43,532 nucleotides of DNA from Sporosarcina sp. (GCA_029257435.1 JARIBI010000120.1:67564-111095); one strand, 5' to 3'; positions 10,604 to 22,115 are shown, counted from the first letter of the stretch. The notes: a model not told the origin generated them from the sequence alone. Made by a program: numbers and translations.

Positions 10604-11361
10604 GGCGTAGAAGGATTCGGCAGCCGCTTGCGCAATACTTCATACATAAGCAGCGAAGCCGCGACAGAAGCATTAAGTGACGTGACATGGCCACGCATCG
10701 GCAAGTGGTACAGAAAATCACATTTCTCTTTCAATAGACGTGACATTCCTTTTCCTTCACTGCCTATAATGACAGCGAGTGGAAGCGTTGCATCCATTGT
10801 CCGATAATCAGCAGATCCTTTTGCATCCGTTCCAGCGATCCAAACTCCTTTTTTCTTCAATTCATCAACGGTTTGACCCAAGTTCACTACGCGAACAACG
10901 GGAACGTGTTCAATCGCACCTGTAGAGGCTTTTGCAACCACACCTGTAAGACCGACTGAACGTCTCTTTGGAATGATAATTCCGTGTACGCCGACAGCGT
11001 CTGCAGTACGTAGGATTGACCCAAGGTTATGGGGATCTTCGAGTTCATCCAACAACAGTATAAATGGATCTTCGCAGCGTTGTTCTGCAACCGCAAAAAT
11101 ATCATCTAGCTCCGCATAAGTGTAGGCCGCTACAGACGCGACGATACCTTGGTGATTTACATCAAGCAGCTGGTCCAGCTTCTTTTTAGGGACAGCTTGT
11201 ACAACCACACCCGCCTTTTTAGCAAGTGTTGTAATCTCTCCGATACTTTGCTTATTCAATCCTTCAGCAATCCAGATTTTGTTCAATTCTCTTCCTGAAC
11301 GCAATGCCTCGACAATTGGATTTTTGCCGCCAATCATTTCAGTTCCTTCAGTTTCTGACAC
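10600..11361 (-). CDS. rlmB: 23S rRNA 2'-O-ribose methyltransferase, TrmH/RlmB type (SPOUT)
   Basis: 253 residues from the GTG at 11361. An N-terminal substrate-binding domain starts [14 protein letters not shown], and a C-terminal SPOUT domain has the three family motifs: [29 protein letters not shown] and [17 protein letters not shown]. The GTG follows AGGAGG with eight bases' spacing; a further-upstream ATG (11388) would overlap mrnC by 41 bases and lacks an SD. The exact modified nucleotide is known for E. coli RlmB (G2251) and is inferred here. Confidence 0.92.
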   Translation of the reverse strand: MSETEGTEMIGGKNPIVEALRSGRELNKIWIAEGLNKQSIGEITTLAKKAGVVVQAVPKKKLDQLLDVNHQGIVASVAAYTYAELDDIFAVAEQRCEDPFILLLDELEDPHNLGSILRTADAVGVHGIIIPKRRSVGLTGVVAKASTGAIEHVPVVRVVNLGQTVDELKKKGVWIAGTDAKGSADYRTMDATLPLAVIIGSEGKGMSRLLKEKCDFLYHLPMRGHVTSLNASVAASLLMYEVLRKRLPNPSTP

Positions 11362-11776
11362 GGTCTTCTCCTCCTTCAATAAATTCAATCGCTTTACGGA
11401 TGAATTCGGCCGTTCTCTCGCTATCTTCTAACAAATACAAATAGCCTACGACTGCTTCGAATGCCGAACTATGATTGTAAGTTAATACGTCTGTGTTTTT
11501 CGGCACGGAACCAGATTTCGCATTTCTGCCGCGTCTCATAACAGCCATTTCTTCTTCTGTTAAAAAGTCTTCATCTATCATCGAGCGCAGTATTGACGCT
11601 TGCGCTTTGGCGGAAACAAATTGCGTCGCTTCCTTGTGAAGGATATTCGGTTTCACGCGCCCTGATCGCAGGAGATGCTCTCGCACCGCCTGCTCATAGA
11701 CCGCATCTCCCATATAAGCCAAGGATAGTGCTTTTAATTGGCGGACGTCAGCTGGACGTAAGCTGTATTCACTCAT
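11348..11776 (-). CDS. mrnC: Mini-ribonuclease III
   Basis: 142 residues from the ATG at 11776, which overlaps the cysS stop as ATGA; a GTG four codons upstream is possible. It is an RNase III catalytic domain without a dsRNA-binding domain, known to mature 23S rRNA ends in B. subtilis. Catalytic-type residues are visible in [10 protein letters not shown] (signature, N-terminal) and in [13 protein letters not shown] (second acidic cluster). It is linked to cysS upstream and rlmB downstream by short overlaps. Confidence 0.93.
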   Translation of the reverse strand: MSEYSLRPADVRQLKALSLAYMGDAVYEQAVREHLLRSGRVKPNILHKEATQFVSAKAQASILRSMIDEDFLTEEEMAVMRRGRNAKSGSVPKNTDVLTYNHSSAFEAVVGYLYLLEDSERTAEFIRKAIEFIEGGEDRVRN

Positions 11777-13173
11777 GCTCGTTTCCACCGAACCCCTTGT
11801 GCAGTATCTTCCAACAAGATTCCTTGTACCTTCAATTCATCACGTATTGCATCCGCACGGGAGAAGTCACGGTTTTTACGTGCTTCTAAACGTTCTTCAA
11901 TCAACTGATCCACCGCTTCATCGTTCAATTCATCCTTCTCTTTGAACGGCAATCCAAGAACGTCCATCAACTGATTAAATGTTTTCAAAAACGCTTCCAA
12001 CACTGCTTTTTCTGTATTCTTTTCGAGCAGATAAACGTTCGCTAAGCTTGCTAACTCAAAAATAACCGCAATTCCATTAGCTGTATTGAAATCGTCATCC
12101 ATTGCTTCTTCGAAAGCTGTCTGCTGCTCTTGGATTTTATGAAGCCATATATCATGCTGGTCTCCATTATCGGCAGAAACCTCTAGACGGTGTTCGATAT
12201 TTTGATATGCGGTACGTATACGATCCAATCCATTCGATGCACTCTCTACTAAATCCTGAGAGAAATTGACTGGAGAGCGGTAGTGAACGGAAAGCATGAA
12301 GAATCGCAGCACTTGCGGGTCAATCTGCTGAATGATGTCGTGAACTGTTACAAAATTCCCAAGTGATTTAGACATTTTTTCATTATCAATATTGATATAG
12401 CCATTGTGCATCCAATAGCGTGCAAACGTTTCGCCAGTCAGCGCTTCTGACTGGGCGATTTCATTTTCATGGTGCGGAAATGTCAAGTCCTGCCCGCCAG
12501 CGTGGATATCAATCGTATCGCCCAGCAATTGCCTCGCCATCACTGAACACTCGATATGCCAGCCTGGACGGCCTTCTCCCCAAGGGCTGCTCCATGAAAT
12601 CTCACCTGGTTTTGCTGCTTTCCACAAGACAAAGTCAAGCGCATCCTGCTTACGTTCACTCGCTTGGATACGGGCTCCGACTTTTAGTTCATCTATTGAT
12701 TGGTGCGATAACTTTCCATATCCATCAAACTTTCGAGTACGGAAATAGACGTCCCCTTCTGACTCATAAGCATATTCTTTTTCGATCAATAAAGAAATGA
12801 AATCGATCACGTCTTGAATGTGATCTGTTACGCGGGGATGCATATCCGCTTTCTTACAGCCAAGCGCCCCTACATCCTCAAAAAATGCTTGAATAAAACG
12901 TTCCGTTAACTCCGGCACTTCCTCGCCAAGTTCGTTCGCCGCTTTAATGATTTTGTCATCCACATCTGTAAAGTTAGAAACGTACGTCACGTGATAACCC
13001 CGGTAATCCAAATATCTGCGGACTGTATCAAAAACGATGACTGGACGGGCGTTTCCGATATGAATGTAGTTATAGACCGTCGGACCGCACACGTACATTT
13101 TCACTTCCCCTTCAGTAATTGGAACAAACGGCTCTTTCTTGCGTGTCAGCGTATTGTATAACTGGATTGTCAT
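11773..13173 (-). CDS. cysS: cysteinyl-tRNA synthetase
   Basis: 466 residues, the usual bacterial length. It charges tRNA-Cys. Class I signatures are HIGNARP (residues about 39-45) and KMSKSLGN (about 266-273). Zinc-site residues are visible at CGPTVYN, IECSVMA and the [19 protein letters not shown] stretch. The C-terminal anticodon-binding part ends with [27 protein letters not shown]. It overlaps cysE by four bases and is controlled by the Cys T-box upstream of cysE. Confidence 0.98.
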   Translation of the reverse strand: MTIQLYNTLTRKKEPFVPITEGEVKMYVCGPTVYNYIHIGNARPVIVFDTVRRYLDYRGYHVTYVSNFTDVDDKIIKAANELGEEVPELTERFIQAFFEDVGALGCKKADMHPRVTDHIQDVIDFISLLIEKEYAYESEGDVYFRTRKFDGYGKLSHQSIDELKVGARIQASERKQDALDFVLWKAAKPGEISWSSPWGEGRPGWHIECSVMARQLLGDTIDIHAGGQDLTFPHHENEIAQSEALTGETFARYWMHNGYINIDNEKMSKSLGNFVTVHDIIQQIDPQVLRFFMLSVHYRSPVNFSQDLVESASNGLDRIRTAYQNIEHRLEVSADNGDQHDIWLHKIQEQQTAFEEAMDDDFNTANGIAVIFELASLANVYLLEKNTEKAVLEAFLKTFNQLMDVLGLPFKEKDELNDEAVDQLIEERLEARKNRDFSRADAIRDELKVQGILLEDTAQGVRWKRA

Positions 13174-13838
13174 TGGATTTCATCCTCTTCATCACGAATT
13201 TGTTTTTCTATTTTCAAATCACTTAGTTGCTGTTCTAATTGCAGAATCCTGGCTTCCATCGATGAACACATTTCCGAGACAGGGTCAGGCAAGGTATGAT
13301 TCAATCGGTCTTTTACGCGAACGCCGTTGGAAATAACAACTTTCCCAGGGATTCCGACAACAGTGGATTCCGCCGGCACGTCTTTCAACACAACGGAACC
13401 CGCTCCCACTTTGCTGTTTTCACCGATAATAATATTCCCAAGCACTTTAGCACCTGTAGCGACCAGAACTTTATCATGAAGGGTCGGGTGTCTTTTCCCT
13501 TTTTCTTTTCCCGTTCCTCCTAACGTGACGCCTTGATAAATGGTGACGTCATCACCAATTTCACATGTCTCCCCAATTACAATACCCATTCCGTGGTCGA
13601 TAAATAGACGTCTCCCTATTTTAGCCCCTGGGTGAATTTCAATCCCAGTGAAGACTCGGCTCATCTGGGAAAGCACCCTGGCTGCAAAGTGCATATTCTT
13701 TTTAAACAGTACATGCGCAATACGGTGTGACCAAATGGCATGTAATCCTGAGTAAGTCAGCATGACCTCAAACGTACTCCGTGCAGCGGGGTCTTGATCG
13801 AAAATACAACGGATGTCTTCTCTCATTCTTGAAAACAC
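13170..13838 (-). CDS. cysE: serine O-acetyltransferase
   Basis: 222 residues. It makes O-acetylserine from serine and acetyl-CoA, the first step of cysteine synthesis. The N-terminal helical domain is short, as in Bacillus CysE. The left-handed beta-helix with hexapeptide repeats spans about residues 65-165 ([62 protein letters not shown]). The catalytic His/Asp region is IDHGMG. The C-terminus is a charged coiled-coil-like tail. The start is GTG at 13838 after GGGGGG. It is the first gene behind the T-box, so its expression should respond to uncharged tRNA-Cys. Confidence 0.96.
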   Translation of the reverse strand: MFSRMREDIRCIFDQDPAARSTFEVMLTYSGLHAIWSHRIAHVLFKKNMHFAARVLSQMSRVFTGIEIHPGAKIGRRLFIDHGMGIVIGETCEIGDDVTIYQGVTLGGTGKEKGKRHPTLHDKVLVATGAKVLGNIIIGENSKVGAGSVVLKDVPAESTVVGIPGKVVISNGVRVKDRLNHTLPDPVSEMCSSMEARILQLEQQLSDLKIEKQIRDEEDEIQ

Positions 13839-13858
13839 GTCAATCCCCCCTTTTCTGT

Positions 13859-14112
13859 AAAAAAAATACGCCTCTGTCTAATGACAGAGACGCATTTAAA
13901 GCGTGGTTCCACTCTTTTCGAAAGGGATTAAAAATCCTCCCTTTCACTCGACGTCTGTAACGCAGACGATACGTCCGGCTTACTCAATTTCAGCCTGGCG
14001 CTCAAAGGTGCATTTCTGTAAAACGGTGAACCCAGATCTCTTTCAGCCGATGGAGATCCTCTCTGAAGGGCGTGCTTTACATACTTCTCCTCTTCAACGC
14101 TTTAGTTATAAA
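13859..14112 (-). ncRNA. T-box riboswitch, Cys specifier, controlling cysE-cysS
   Basis: The T-box sequence is readable as GTGGAACCACG (minus strand near 13910-13900). It is followed by the terminator GCGTCTCTGTC-ATTA-GACAGAGGCGT (13893-13868) and eight T. Stem I landmarks include GAAGAGGAG near 14096. The specifier position after CAGAAA reads TGC (Cys), followed by ACCTTTGAGC, the common T-box context. The downstream genes (cysE, cysS) fit a Cys specifier. Stem boundaries were assigned by eye. Confidence 0.92.
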
Positions 14113-14135
14113 TGATACGTTCTTAGATTACTCTT

Positions 14136-14163
14136 ATTGTACACGGCTGTATCCGCTTGTCAA
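14136..14163 (-). promoter_or_regulatory. SigA promoter feeding the T-box
   Basis: TTGACA (14163-14158), 16-base spacer, TACAAT (14141-14136). It begins just after gltX ends, so the cys unit can be transcribed independently of gltX. Confidence 0.75.
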
Positions 14164-14170
14164 CAAAGGC

Positions 14171-15631
14171 TTACTGGACGAACTTCTCCACGCGTGCAAT
14201 GGTCTTTTCGCGACCAAGCAATGCAATGGATTCCGGTAATTCCGGACCGTGCGCCTGACCAGTTGCAACCACGCGAATCGGCATGAACAAATTCTTTCCT
14301 TTATGCCCTGTTTCTTTTTGAACCGCCTTGATTGCTCCTTTGATGGATGGCGCATCGAAAGTTTCAAGGTTCTCAAGCTGCTGCTTGAAAGAAGTCATGA
14401 CTTCAGGAATTTGTTCCCCAGCCAAGATTTCTTTTGATTGTTCATCATACTCAACTGCATCACTGAAGAATTGGGCAGATAGCTCAACAATTTCAGCACC
14501 ATAGCTTAACTGGCTATGATAAAGTGCAATCAAATCATGAATCCAAGCGCTTTCTTCTGCTGTCATGTCCTCACTCACGCGACCTGCTTTTACGAGGTGC
14601 GGCAAAGTTAACGCAACAACTTCGTCAAGGCTCAATTTTTTAATATATTGGTTATTCATCCACGTCAATTTCTGCTTATCGAACATAGATGGTGATTTAG
14701 ATAGACGGCTTTCGTCAAACTGTTCGATGAGTTCTTCTTTTGTGAACAACTCTTCTTCCCCGACAGGAGACCATCCTAGAAGCGCAAAGAAATTGAACAT
14801 AGCTTCAGGTAAGAACCCAAGATCCTTATACTGGGAAATGAATTGGATGATTGACTCATCACGCTTGGATAACTTTTTGCGCTCCTCGTTAACGATGAGC
14901 GTCATATGTCCATAACGCGGTGCTTCCCAGCCAAATGTATCGAATACCATAAGTTGTTTCGGCGTATTCGTCAAATGCTCTTCTCCGCGGAAAACGTGAG
15001 ACATTTTCATCATATAGTCGTCAATAACTACCGCGAAGTTATATGTTGGAATGCCATTCGCTTTCACAAGCACCCAATCACCAATGTCTTTAGATTCGAA
15101 TTGAACACTGCCGCGAACAAGATCGTCAATTGTGTACGTTACGTTTTCAGGAACACGCATACGAATTGTATATGGAATGCCTGCTGCTTCTTTCTGCGCA
15201 ACCTCTTCTGCGCTCAAATGACGGCAAGTCCCTTTGTACATAGGAGCTGCGATTCCTAACGCCTTTTGCTGTTCACGTTCTGCTTCAAGTTCCTCTGTCG
15301 TACAGAAACACTTATAAGCTGCGCCTTTTTCGAGCATTTCCTCTGAGTACTTTTTGTACGTATCGAGACGCTCCATTTGGCGATATGGACTATAAGGCCC
15401 TCCGATATCTACAGATTCGTCGTGCTCGATACCAAGCCACTTCAAGTTTTCAAGTTGGGATAATTCACCAGCTTCGATATTGCGAACCGTGTCAGTATCT
15501 TCAATCCGCACTATGAATTTACCGCCGTGATGGCGAGCGAACAAATAGTTGAATAATGCGGTACGAGCCCCCCCGATATGTAAATGACCTGTTGGACTCG
15601 GCGCATAGCGCACACGTACTTCTGCTGTCAT
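14171..15631 (-). CDS. gltX: glutamyl-tRNA synthetase
   Basis: 486 residues. It charges tRNA-Glu and, in Bacillales, usually also mischarges tRNA-Gln for amidation (family knowledge). The class I signatures are [20 protein letters not shown] (HIGH-type) near the N-terminus and [10 protein letters not shown] (KMSKS-type, about 253-262). A zinc-type CFCTT...CRH region is also present. The ATG at 15631 follows GGAGATG. The gene sits between ispF and the T-box of cysE, as in B. subtilis. Confidence 0.97.
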   Translation of the reverse strand: MTAEVRVRYAPSPTGHLHIGGARTALFNYLFARHHGGKFIVRIEDTDTVRNIEAGELSQLENLKWLGIEHDESVDIGGPYSPYRQMERLDTYKKYSEEMLEKGAAYKCFCTTEELEAEREQQKALGIAAPMYKGTCRHLSAEEVAQKEAAGIPYTIRMRVPENVTYTIDDLVRGSVQFESKDIGDWVLVKANGIPTYNFAVVIDDYMMKMSHVFRGEEHLTNTPKQLMVFDTFGWEAPRYGHMTLIVNEERKKLSKRDESIIQFISQYKDLGFLPEAMFNFFALLGWSPVGEEELFTKEELIEQFDESRLSKSPSMFDKQKLTWMNNQYIKKLSLDEVVALTLPHLVKAGRVSEDMTAEESAWIHDLIALYHSQLSYGAEIVELSAQFFSDAVEYDEQSKEILAGEQIPEVMTSFKQQLENLETFDAPSIKGAIKAVQKETGHKGKNLFMPIRVVATGQAHGPELPESIALLGREKTIARVEKFVQ

Positions 15632-15696
15632 GACTAGACATCTCCGTTCTGTTAGTTCAAATAATAAATACTTGTATAGACTAGTTTACCAAAAAT

Positions 15697-16176
15697 TTAA
15701 GCTTTCACCAAAAGAATTGTCGCAAGAGAGGCAATCCCTTCTTCTCTTCCAACAAATCCTAACTTTTCTGTAGTAGTTGCTTTAACATTTACTTGACCGG
15801 GCTCTGCATGCAATAAGTCAGCTATGCGGTTTTTGATTGTTTCAATATGAGGTGCCATTTTTGGCTGCTGTGCCATAATCGTACAATCTACATTACCTAA
15901 GACAAAGCCTTCTTCTTCAACTAGCTTCCATACATCTTGAAGTAGCACTGCTGAGTCTGCGTCTTTAAACGCTGCATCTGTATCTGGGAAGTGATGTCCG
16001 ATATCGCCTTTCCCGATTGCTCCTAAAGCTGCGTCAGTAATCGTATGCAATAGGACATCTGCGTCCGAATGGCCAGTTAAGCCTTTTGTGTGAGGAATTG
16101 TAATTCCGCCAATGATTAAAGGGCGTCCTTCTGCAAATTCATGTACGTCAAAACCTTGTCCAATTCGTATCATCAT
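15697..16176 (-). CDS. ispF: 2-C-methyl-D-erythritol 2,4-cyclodiphosphate synthase
   Basis: 159 residues, the family length. It closes the cyclodiphosphate ring in the MEP isoprenoid pathway. Metal-binding residues are visible in GQGFDVHEF (Asp-x-His) and [19 protein letters not shown]. The [11 protein letters not shown] block and [13 protein letters not shown] complete the signature. The start overlaps the end of ispD by four bases, so the two steps are translationally coupled. Confidence 0.97.
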   Translation of the reverse strand: MMIRIGQGFDVHEFAEGRPLIIGGITIPHTKGLTGHSDADVLLHTITDAALGAIGKGDIGHHFPDTDAAFKDADSAVLLQDVWKLVEEEGFVLGNVDCTIMAQQPKMAPHIETIKNRIADLLHAEPGQVNVKATTTEKLGFVGREEGIASLATILLVKA

Positions 16177-16865
16177 ACCGTCTCCTCAAGCCTTTTTTTC
16201 AGCAAGTATTCACCATAAGCAAGATCCTCTGGTGTTGTCATTTTAATATTATCGTACGTACTTTCAACGATCCGGACTTCAAAGCCTGCATGTTCGGCAA
16301 GCATGGCCTCGTCAGTTCCTAAAAAGTTTTCTTGTTCTGCTAGTTGAGAAGCCTCTTTTAATACTTCATAGCGAAACGCTTGCGGCGTCTGGATGACCCA
16401 TAAGCGTTCTCGATCTGCCGTTTCTTCAATAACCCCATCCGTGACATATTTCATCGTATCTTTTGCCTTCACACCAGCGACTGCACCTCCATGACGGGAT
16501 GCACTAATTACAAGTTCGTGAATGACATCTTGTTTGACGAAAGGACGAGCTGCATCATGCACGAGTACAATCCCACCGGCTTCACTTGCCAGCAGACATG
16601 CTTTCACACTGTGCTGACGTTCAGTTCCACCTTCAGGCAGCGCGCATACTTTCGTAAGTTGTTCTTGCTGAATGATTGTTTTAATTTTAGCGCGCTCTGT
16701 GTCTTTCACAGCTAAAATGATTCCTGTACACCAAGGATCCTGCTGGAACACCGCAAGCGTATGAGCTAAAATCGACTTTCCTCCAATTTCAAGAAAGAGT
16801 TTGTTATGCCCTGCTCCCATCCGCGTTCCGCTTCCGGCAGCAGGCATCATTACCGTATAGTCCAT
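16173..16865 (-). CDS. ispD: 2-C-methyl-D-erythritol 4-phosphate cytidylyltransferase
   Basis: 230 residues. It transfers CMP to MEP in the isoprenoid pathway. The nucleotide-binding motif is [27 protein letters not shown] at the N-terminus. Further family blocks are [20 protein letters not shown] (metal/CDP site), [12 protein letters not shown] and the TDEAMLAE region. The ATG at 16865 follows AAAGGAG. It is followed directly by ispF. Confidence 0.97.
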   Translation of the reverse strand: MDYTVMMPAAGSGTRMGAGHNKLFLEIGGKSILAHTLAVFQQDPWCTGIILAVKDTERAKIKTIIQQEQLTKVCALPEGGTERQHSVKACLLASEAGGIVLVHDAARPFVKQDVIHELVISASRHGGAVAGVKAKDTMKYVTDGVIEETADRERLWVIQTPQAFRYEVLKEASQLAEQENFLGTDEAMLAEHAGFEVRIVESTYDNIKMTTPEDLAYGEYLLKKRLEETV

Positions 16866-16891
16866 CCTGACTCCTTTCCACCGATTGTTTT

Positions 16892-17992
16892 TCAGTGGGC
16901 TTTGGTTTGTTTACCGTATTTAGGCTTCGCAAAAATCATACGGCCTGCGGAAGTTTGCAATACACTCGTAACCACAACTTCTATAGCATTTCCAATATAA
17001 TTGCGACCATCTTCAATAACAATCATTGTACCGTCATCTAAGTATGCAACGCCTTGATTGTGTTCTTTCCCGTCTTTAATGACGACTACATGCATCTCTT
17101 CACCCGGAATGACGACAGGTTTGACAGCATTGGCCAGATCATTAATATTCAATACGGACACGCCGTGCAAGTCTGCAACTTTGTTTAAGTTAAAATCATT
17201 TGTAACGACAAGGCCATTCATCTTTTTAGCCAGTTTCACCAATTTCAAATCGACTTCAGCTACATTCGGGAAGTCTTCATCCGTAATGAGGATTTTCTTG
17301 CCATCCCCCTCTTGCAAACGGCGAAGCACATCCAGACCGCGTCTTCCTTTTGTCCGCTTCAGCGTATCCGCAGAATCGGCAATGTGCTGAAGCTCAGTTA
17401 AGACAAACTGAGATACAACCAACACACCTTCCAGGAAGCCCGTATCAACAATATCCGCAATTCGTCCGTCGATGATGACACTTGTATCGAGCACTTTATA
17501 TACCGCGTCTGATGAGGCATCCACGTCAGTTTCAGGTTCTTTTTTCCGACCTACATTGCGGATTGAAAAGATGGCTGTCAAAAACTCATCCCGTTTTTTA
17601 AACCCGACTTGGAATCCTAAGTAACCAAACAACGCGGATAACAGGATTGGCAGCACAGATGTAACAACAGGGATTTGAATATTGCTTAATCCCCATCCCG
17701 CTAAGAATGCGACGAATAAACCGATAATCAACCCAATTGAACCGAATAGTAAATCCAGTATGGGTGCTTTCAATAGTAAATCTTCCAACCATTTTATGAA
17801 ATTAACAATCGGATCTGTTAAAAACGTGCTGAACACGAAGAGGAATAGTGCTCCTAAAATGGCTGCGACATATGGGTTATTAATGAACGGGGTTGCTGTG
17901 AAGGAAGATAATTGGAATAAGTACGGAAGAAACAATACACCAAGTGTCCCACCAACCAATAAGAACATAATTTGCACAACTCTTTTCAGCAT
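16892..17992 (-). CDS. yacL: membrane-anchored PIN/TRAM domain protein (YacL)
   Basis: 366 residues. Four predicted membrane segments fill the first about 140 residues. A PIN (PilT N-terminus) nuclease-like domain begins at VLDTSVIIDGRIADIVDTGF and includes LTELQHIAD, GRRGLDVL and VTNDFNLNKVA. A C-terminal TRAM domain follows (GEEMHVVVIKDGKEHNQGVAYLDDGTMIVIE). The PIN acidic residues look intact, suggesting RNase activity, but the cellular role is not established. The SD AGGAGGTGG precedes the ATG. In B. subtilis disA precedes it; here radA does. Confidence 0.9.
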   Translation of the reverse strand: MLKRVVQIMFLLVGGTLGVLFLPYLFQLSSFTATPFINNPYVAAILGALFLFVFSTFLTDPIVNFIKWLEDLLLKAPILDLLFGSIGLIIGLFVAFLAGWGLSNIQIPVVTSVLPILLSALFGYLGFQVGFKKRDEFLTAIFSIRNVGRKKEPETDVDASSDAVYKVLDTSVIIDGRIADIVDTGFLEGVLVVSQFVLTELQHIADSADTLKRTKGRRGLDVLRRLQEGDGKKILITDEDFPNVAEVDLKLVKLAKKMNGLVVTNDFNLNKVADLHGVSVLNINDLANAVKPVVIPGEEMHVVVIKDGKEHNQGVAYLDDGTMIVIEDGRNYIGNAIEVVVTSVLQTSAGRMIFAKPKYGKQTKAH

Positions 17993-18058
17993 TCAATCCA
18001 CCTCCTTTTAGTAGTCCTAGTATACATGTATTCCCTATTGATTGCTTTCTTGAACCTT

Positions 18059-18096
18059 AAAAAAAGGGAATCCCGGACCTATAGAACAGGACCCCC
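18059..18096 (-). terminator. intrinsic terminator after radA
   Basis: On the minus strand, GGGGGTCC (18096-18089) pairs with GGATTCCC (two G-U pairs), followed by seven T (18065-18059). It separates the clpC-radA unit from yacL. A -10-like TATACT just upstream of yacL could restart transcription, but no good -35 is seen. Confidence 0.7.
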
Positions 18097-18128
18097 AAAA
18101 ACACATAAAAGTTCCTAACTATGCAAGT

Positions 18129-19502
18129 TTACTGCGGCAAACAAAGATCGAGTGCATCTCGGACAGTTTCAACTCCGACGACTTGGATTCCTTCCGGATA
18201 GTCCCAGCCTCCAATATTAGATGCTGGTATGACTGCCCGCTCAAATCCAAGCTTTGCCGCTTCTCCGACTCGTTGTTCGATACGGGAAACTCTTCGGACT
18301 TCACCAGTCAGCCCTACTTCCCCCATATAGCAGTCTGAAGCCCTGACAGCGACGTCACGGTAACTGGAGACGATGCTCATAAGGACTGCCAGGTCTATCG
18401 CCGGCTCATCCAGTTTCACGCCGCCTGCTACTTTAATATACGCATCCTGGGCCTGTAATAGCATGCCCATTCGTTTTTCTAATACGGCCATTAGCAGCGA
18501 AACTCTGTTTTGGTCCAGCCCCGTCGCCATCCGTTTTGGATAATTAAAACTAGATGGTGTAACCAGCGCCTGAATTTCCACTAAAATCGAGCGCGTCCCT
18601 TCCATGGATGCAACGATTGTTGATCCCGCACCACCTTGCGAACGTTCTTGGATGAACATCTCCGATGGATTTAGCACTTCCTTCAATCCCGCTTGCACCA
18701 TTTCAAAAATCGCAATTTCATTTGTTGAGCCAAAACGGTTTTTCACACTGCGCAAAATCCGGTACGTATGATGGCGCTCCCCCTCAAAATAGAGCACTGT
18801 ATCTACCATATGCTCGAGTAATCGCGGTCCTGCGATTTGCCCGTCTTTCGTTACATGACCGACTAAGAAGATTGCAATCCCTTGCGTTTTCGCAATTTTC
18901 ATGAGCTCTGCTGTACATTCTCTAACTTGCGAAACACTCCCAGGCGCAGAAGCCACTTCCGGATGATGAATCGTTTGGATTGAATCCACAATGACAAACT
19001 TCGGCTTAACATTATCAATCGTGTCATGAATGAGGGCAAGATCCGTTTCAGCATAAATGTAAAGTTCATCCGACAACACACCCAGCCGCTGTGCACGAAG
19101 CTTCGTTTGACGGATGGACTCTTCTCCTGAAATGTATAAAACGCGCTGCTGTTGGTTCGCAAGGAGTGCGGATACTTGAAGTAACAATGTAGACTTCCCG
19201 ATTCCCGGGTCTCCGCCAATCAGCACGAGTGATCCCGGAACAATTCCGCCGCCCAGTACACGGTTCAATTCTTCCATTTCAGTATGAACTCTTGGTTCAT
19301 CCTCTACGGCAACATCATTGATAGGCATCGCTTTCTGTTTCACAGCATCGGAATGCTGGAATGCTCCGCGCGGTCCTTTTTGCACAATTTCCGTCTCTTC
19401 ATCCATCGTGTTCCATTCGCCGCAGCCCGGGCACCGGCCCATCCACTTAGGCGACTCATATCCGCAAGTTTTGCATATGAATTTCGTTTTCTTTTTCGCC
19501 AT
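18129..19502 (-). CDS. radA: DNA repair/branch-migration protein RadA
   Basis: 457 residues, the typical length. RadA processes recombination intermediates. Its domains in order are a C4 zinc finger ([21 protein letters not shown]), a RecA-like ATPase with Walker [11 protein letters not shown] and Walker B-like [10 protein letters not shown], the RadA-specific [10 protein letters not shown] motif, and a C-terminal Lon-protease-like domain ([20 protein letters not shown] and beyond). The ATG at 19502 follows GGAGG. It lies downstream of clpC, but disA, the usual next gene in B. subtilis, is missing. Confidence 0.97.
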   Translation of the reverse strand: MAKKKTKFICKTCGYESPKWMGRCPGCGEWNTMDEETEIVQKGPRGAFQHSDAVKQKAMPINDVAVEDEPRVHTEMEELNRVLGGGIVPGSLVLIGGDPGIGKSTLLLQVSALLANQQQRVLYISGEESIRQTKLRAQRLGVLSDELYIYAETDLALIHDTIDNVKPKFVIVDSIQTIHHPEVASAPGSVSQVRECTAELMKIAKTQGIAIFLVGHVTKDGQIAGPRLLEHMVDTVLYFEGERHHTYRILRSVKNRFGSTNEIAIFEMVQAGLKEVLNPSEMFIQERSQGGAGSTIVASMEGTRSILVEIQALVTPSSFNYPKRMATGLDQNRVSLLMAVLEKRMGMLLQAQDAYIKVAGGVKLDEPAIDLAVLMSIVSSYRDVAVRASDCYMGEVGLTGEVRRVSRIEQRVGEAAKLGFERAVIPASNIGGWDYPEGIQVVGVETVRDALDLCLPQ

Positions 19503-19524
19503 GCATGTCCTCCAAACGACGAAG

Positions 19525-19569
19525 AGGACAGCCCCTCCCTATTTTTTATAACTAGGGATGGACTATCCT
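19525..19569 (-). other. stem-loop between clpC and radA
   Basis: Outer arms AGGACAG (19525-19531) and CTATCCT (19563-19569), with one wobble pair, enclose an inner stem CCCTA/TAGGG. There is no T-run after it, so it looks more like a processing or stability element than a terminator. Confidence 0.4.
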
Positions 19570-19585
19570 TTTCCTCTGCTTCTTA

Positions 19586-22033
19586 TTAATTTTCGACCAT
19601 TTCTTCTTGCTGTGTATTTACCGTGAATTCACCATCTGCATAATCGACCGTCACTTTTCTTCCTGCAAGTGCAGTCCCTTTCAGCAGTTCTTCTGACAGG
19701 CGATCTTCCACATGTTTTTGAAGTGCGCGGCGAAGTGGACGTGCTCCGTATTCAGGATCGTATCCTTCATCCGCAATTTTCAACTTCGCCTCTTGAGTTA
19801 ATATCAGTTCGATATCTTGTTCAGCAAGTCGTTTGCTCAACTCATCTGCCATCAATGAAACGATTTGCTGCAACTGGTCTTTCTCAAGTGAATGGAAGAC
19901 GATCATTTCGTCTACACGGTTCAGGAATTCAGGACGGAATGCTTTTTTCAGCTCTTCCAGCATCTTTTTCTTCATGTCTTCGTAGTCCTGTTCACCGTCT
20001 TGAAGATTGAACCCGACATATTTGTTCTTTCTTAGCTCTTGTGCCCCTACGTTCGACGTCATGATAATTACTGTGTTGCGGAAATCGACCGTACGACCTT
20101 TCGAATCGGTCAAGCGTCCGTCTTCCAGTACTTGTAACAGAATGTTGAAGACATCGGGGTGTGCTTTTTCAATTTCATCCAGCAGGATAACAGAGTATGG
20201 CTTACGGCGTACTTTTTCAGTCAACTGTCCGCCTTCTTCATAACCTACGTATCCTGGAGGTGAACCGACTAAGCGTGATGTTGTATGTTTTTCCATGTAC
20301 TCTGACATATCGATACGGATCATCGAATCTTCGTCACCGAACATCGTTTCAGCAAGCGCTCTTGCAAGTTCCGTTTTACCAACTCCAGTAGGCCCAAGGA
20401 AGATGAACGAACCAATTGGGCGCTTTGGATCTTTCAAGCCTGCCCGCGCACGGCGTATTGCCCGGGAAATAGCGGCAACTGCTTCTTTTTGTCCTACAAC
20501 ACGGTTATGCAGCTCTTCCTCCATGTTCAACAACTTCGAGGATTCCGTTTCCGCAATTCGTGCAACTGGAATTCCAGTCCACATCGCTACAACTTCCGCT
20601 ATGTCATTTACAGTTACTTCAGACTCTGTTTTTCCTTGTTTTTCTTTCCATTCCGTTTTCGTCGTTTCAAGCTCTTCTTTCATCTTTTGCTCTTTATCGC
20701 GATAAGATGCTGCTTTTTCAAATTCCTGACTTTGAACCGCAGCATTCTTCTCAGAACGGATGGCTTCAAGCTTCTTCTCAAGTTCTCGCATGTTTGGCGG
20801 TGTCGTATAAGAACGTAATCGAACTTTTGAACCCGCTTCGTCAATCAAGTCAATCGCTTTATCAGGTAAAAATCGATCCGAGATGTAGCGGTCGGACATT
20901 TTAGCTGCTGCATCAATTGCTTCATCCGTAATCTTCACGCGGTGATGTGCTTCATAACGGTCCCGCAATCCTCTAATGATCTGAACCGTTTCATCAACGG
21001 ATGGTTCATCCACTTGAATTGGCTGAAAACGACGCTCAAGCGCAGCATCCTTTTCAATATATTTACGATACTCGTCGAGTGTGGTTGCCCCAATACATTG
21101 CAACTCTCCGCGAGCGAGTGACGGTTTTAAAATGTTAGATGCATCAATTGCACCTTCTGCACCACCAGCGCCAATCAGTGTATGCAGCTCATCAATGAAT
21201 AGAATGATGTTACCAGCCTGGCGAATCTCTTCCATCACTTTTTTCATGCGGTCTTCAAATTCACCACGATATTTTGTACCGGCAACGACAGTACCCATAT
21301 CGAGTGTCATCACACGTTTGTCACGCAGGATTTCGGGGACTTCGTTGTTAACAACTTGCAATGCAAGACCTTCAGCAATTGCTGTTTTACCAACACCCGG
21401 CTCACCAATCAAAACTGGATTGTTCTTCGTACGGCGCGCTAACACTTCGATCACACGTGTAATTTCTTTACCGCGTCCAATCACAGGGTCGAGCGTTCCT
21501 TCACGCGCGATTTCAGTCAAATCCCGTGCTAAACCGTCCAATGTCGGAGTCGCAGCTGATGCTGATGCATTTTGACCGCTTGCGTTTGCAGCGTCATTAC
21601 TTCCAAGAAGCTGCAGCACTTGTTGACGCGCTTTGTTCAAGCTGACACCTGCATTATTAAGTACTCGAGCAGCTACGCCTTCTCCTTCGCGGATTAACGC
21701 AAGCAAAATGTGTTCTGTTCCGATATACGAATGGCCGAGTTTACGGGATTCATCGACAGAAAGCTCAATAACCTTCTTTGCGCGCGGTGTGTAATGTACG
21801 ATTGGCCCCACTTCTTTACTGCCTGTTCCAACAAGTGTTTCTACGCCTGTTTCAATTGTCTCGAAGCTTACGCCGATTGCTTCAAGTGCTTTGGCTGCAA
21901 TGCCGCCGCCTTCACGTATTAGTCCAAGTAGAATATGTTCTGTTCCAATTGCTTCGTGTTTCAAACGGATAGCTTCCTCTTGAGCGAGTTGGAGTACTTT
22001 TTGTGCGCGTTGTGTGAATCGATTAAACATCAT
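19586..22033 (-). CDS. clpC: Clp protease ATPase subunit ClpC
   Basis: 815 residues from MMFNRF. It is the Hsp100 unfoldase of ClpCP, which degrades arginine-phosphorylated and adaptor-delivered proteins. It has a double Clp-N domain (residues 1-150) with Glu32 and Glu107 in the pArg-binding positions. D1 ATPase has GEPGVGKT, a coiled-coil/UVR middle domain follows ([16 protein letters not shown]), and D2 has GPTGVGKT. The ClpP-contact loop is NKYVGFN, and the C-terminal part ends [17 protein letters not shown]. The upstream ATGs (22069, 22039) are poorly placed; ATG at 22033 is seven bases after GGAGAGG. A CtsR-type promoter precedes it. Confidence 0.97.
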   Translation of the reverse strand: MMFNRFTQRAQKVLQLAQEEAIRLKHEAIGTEHILLGLIREGGGIAAKALEAIGVSFETIETGVETLVGTGSKEVGPIVHYTPRAKKVIELSVDESRKLGHSYIGTEHILLALIREGEGVAARVLNNAGVSLNKARQQVLQLLGSNDAANASGQNASASAATPTLDGLARDLTEIAREGTLDPVIGRGKEITRVIEVLARRTKNNPVLIGEPGVGKTAIAEGLALQVVNNEVPEILRDKRVMTLDMGTVVAGTKYRGEFEDRMKKVMEEIRQAGNIILFIDELHTLIGAGGAEGAIDASNILKPSLARGELQCIGATTLDEYRKYIEKDAALERRFQPIQVDEPSVDETVQIIRGLRDRYEAHHRVKITDEAIDAAAKMSDRYISDRFLPDKAIDLIDEAGSKVRLRSYTTPPNMRELEKKLEAIRSEKNAAVQSQEFEKAASYRDKEQKMKEELETTKTEWKEKQGKTESEVTVNDIAEVVAMWTGIPVARIAETESSKLLNMEEELHNRVVGQKEAVAAISRAIRRARAGLKDPKRPIGSFIFLGPTGVGKTELARALAETMFGDEDSMIRIDMSEYMEKHTTSRLVGSPPGYVGYEEGGQLTEKVRRKPYSVILLDEIEKAHPDVFNILLQVLEDGRLTDSKGRTVDFRNTVIIMTSNVGAQELRKNKYVGFNLQDGEQDYEDMKKKMLEELKKAFRPEFLNRVDEMIVFHSLEKDQLQQIVSLMADELSKRLAEQDIELILTQEAKLKIADEGYDPEYGARPLRRALQKHVEDRLSEELLKGTALAGRKVTVDYADGEFTVNTQQEEMVEN

Positions 22034-22089
22034 TAACATTCCTCTCCTTCTGCAGAGAATAATTTTCATCGTACTACTTCTATCTATAT

Positions 22090-22115
22090 TCTTCGGAACC
22101 GTTAAACAATCGGTT
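22090..22115 (-). other. stem-loop in clpC 5' leader
   Basis: CGGAA(A)CCG and CGGTTCCG arms around ATTGTTTAA form a stem of eight pairs with one bulge, between the CtsR operator and clpC. The function is unknown. Confidence 0.35.

Noticed and set aside
20295-21575. Long antisense frames (up to 164 codons) in clpC
   Set aside because: They are mirror effects of codon bias in the conserved clpC gene, with no SD.
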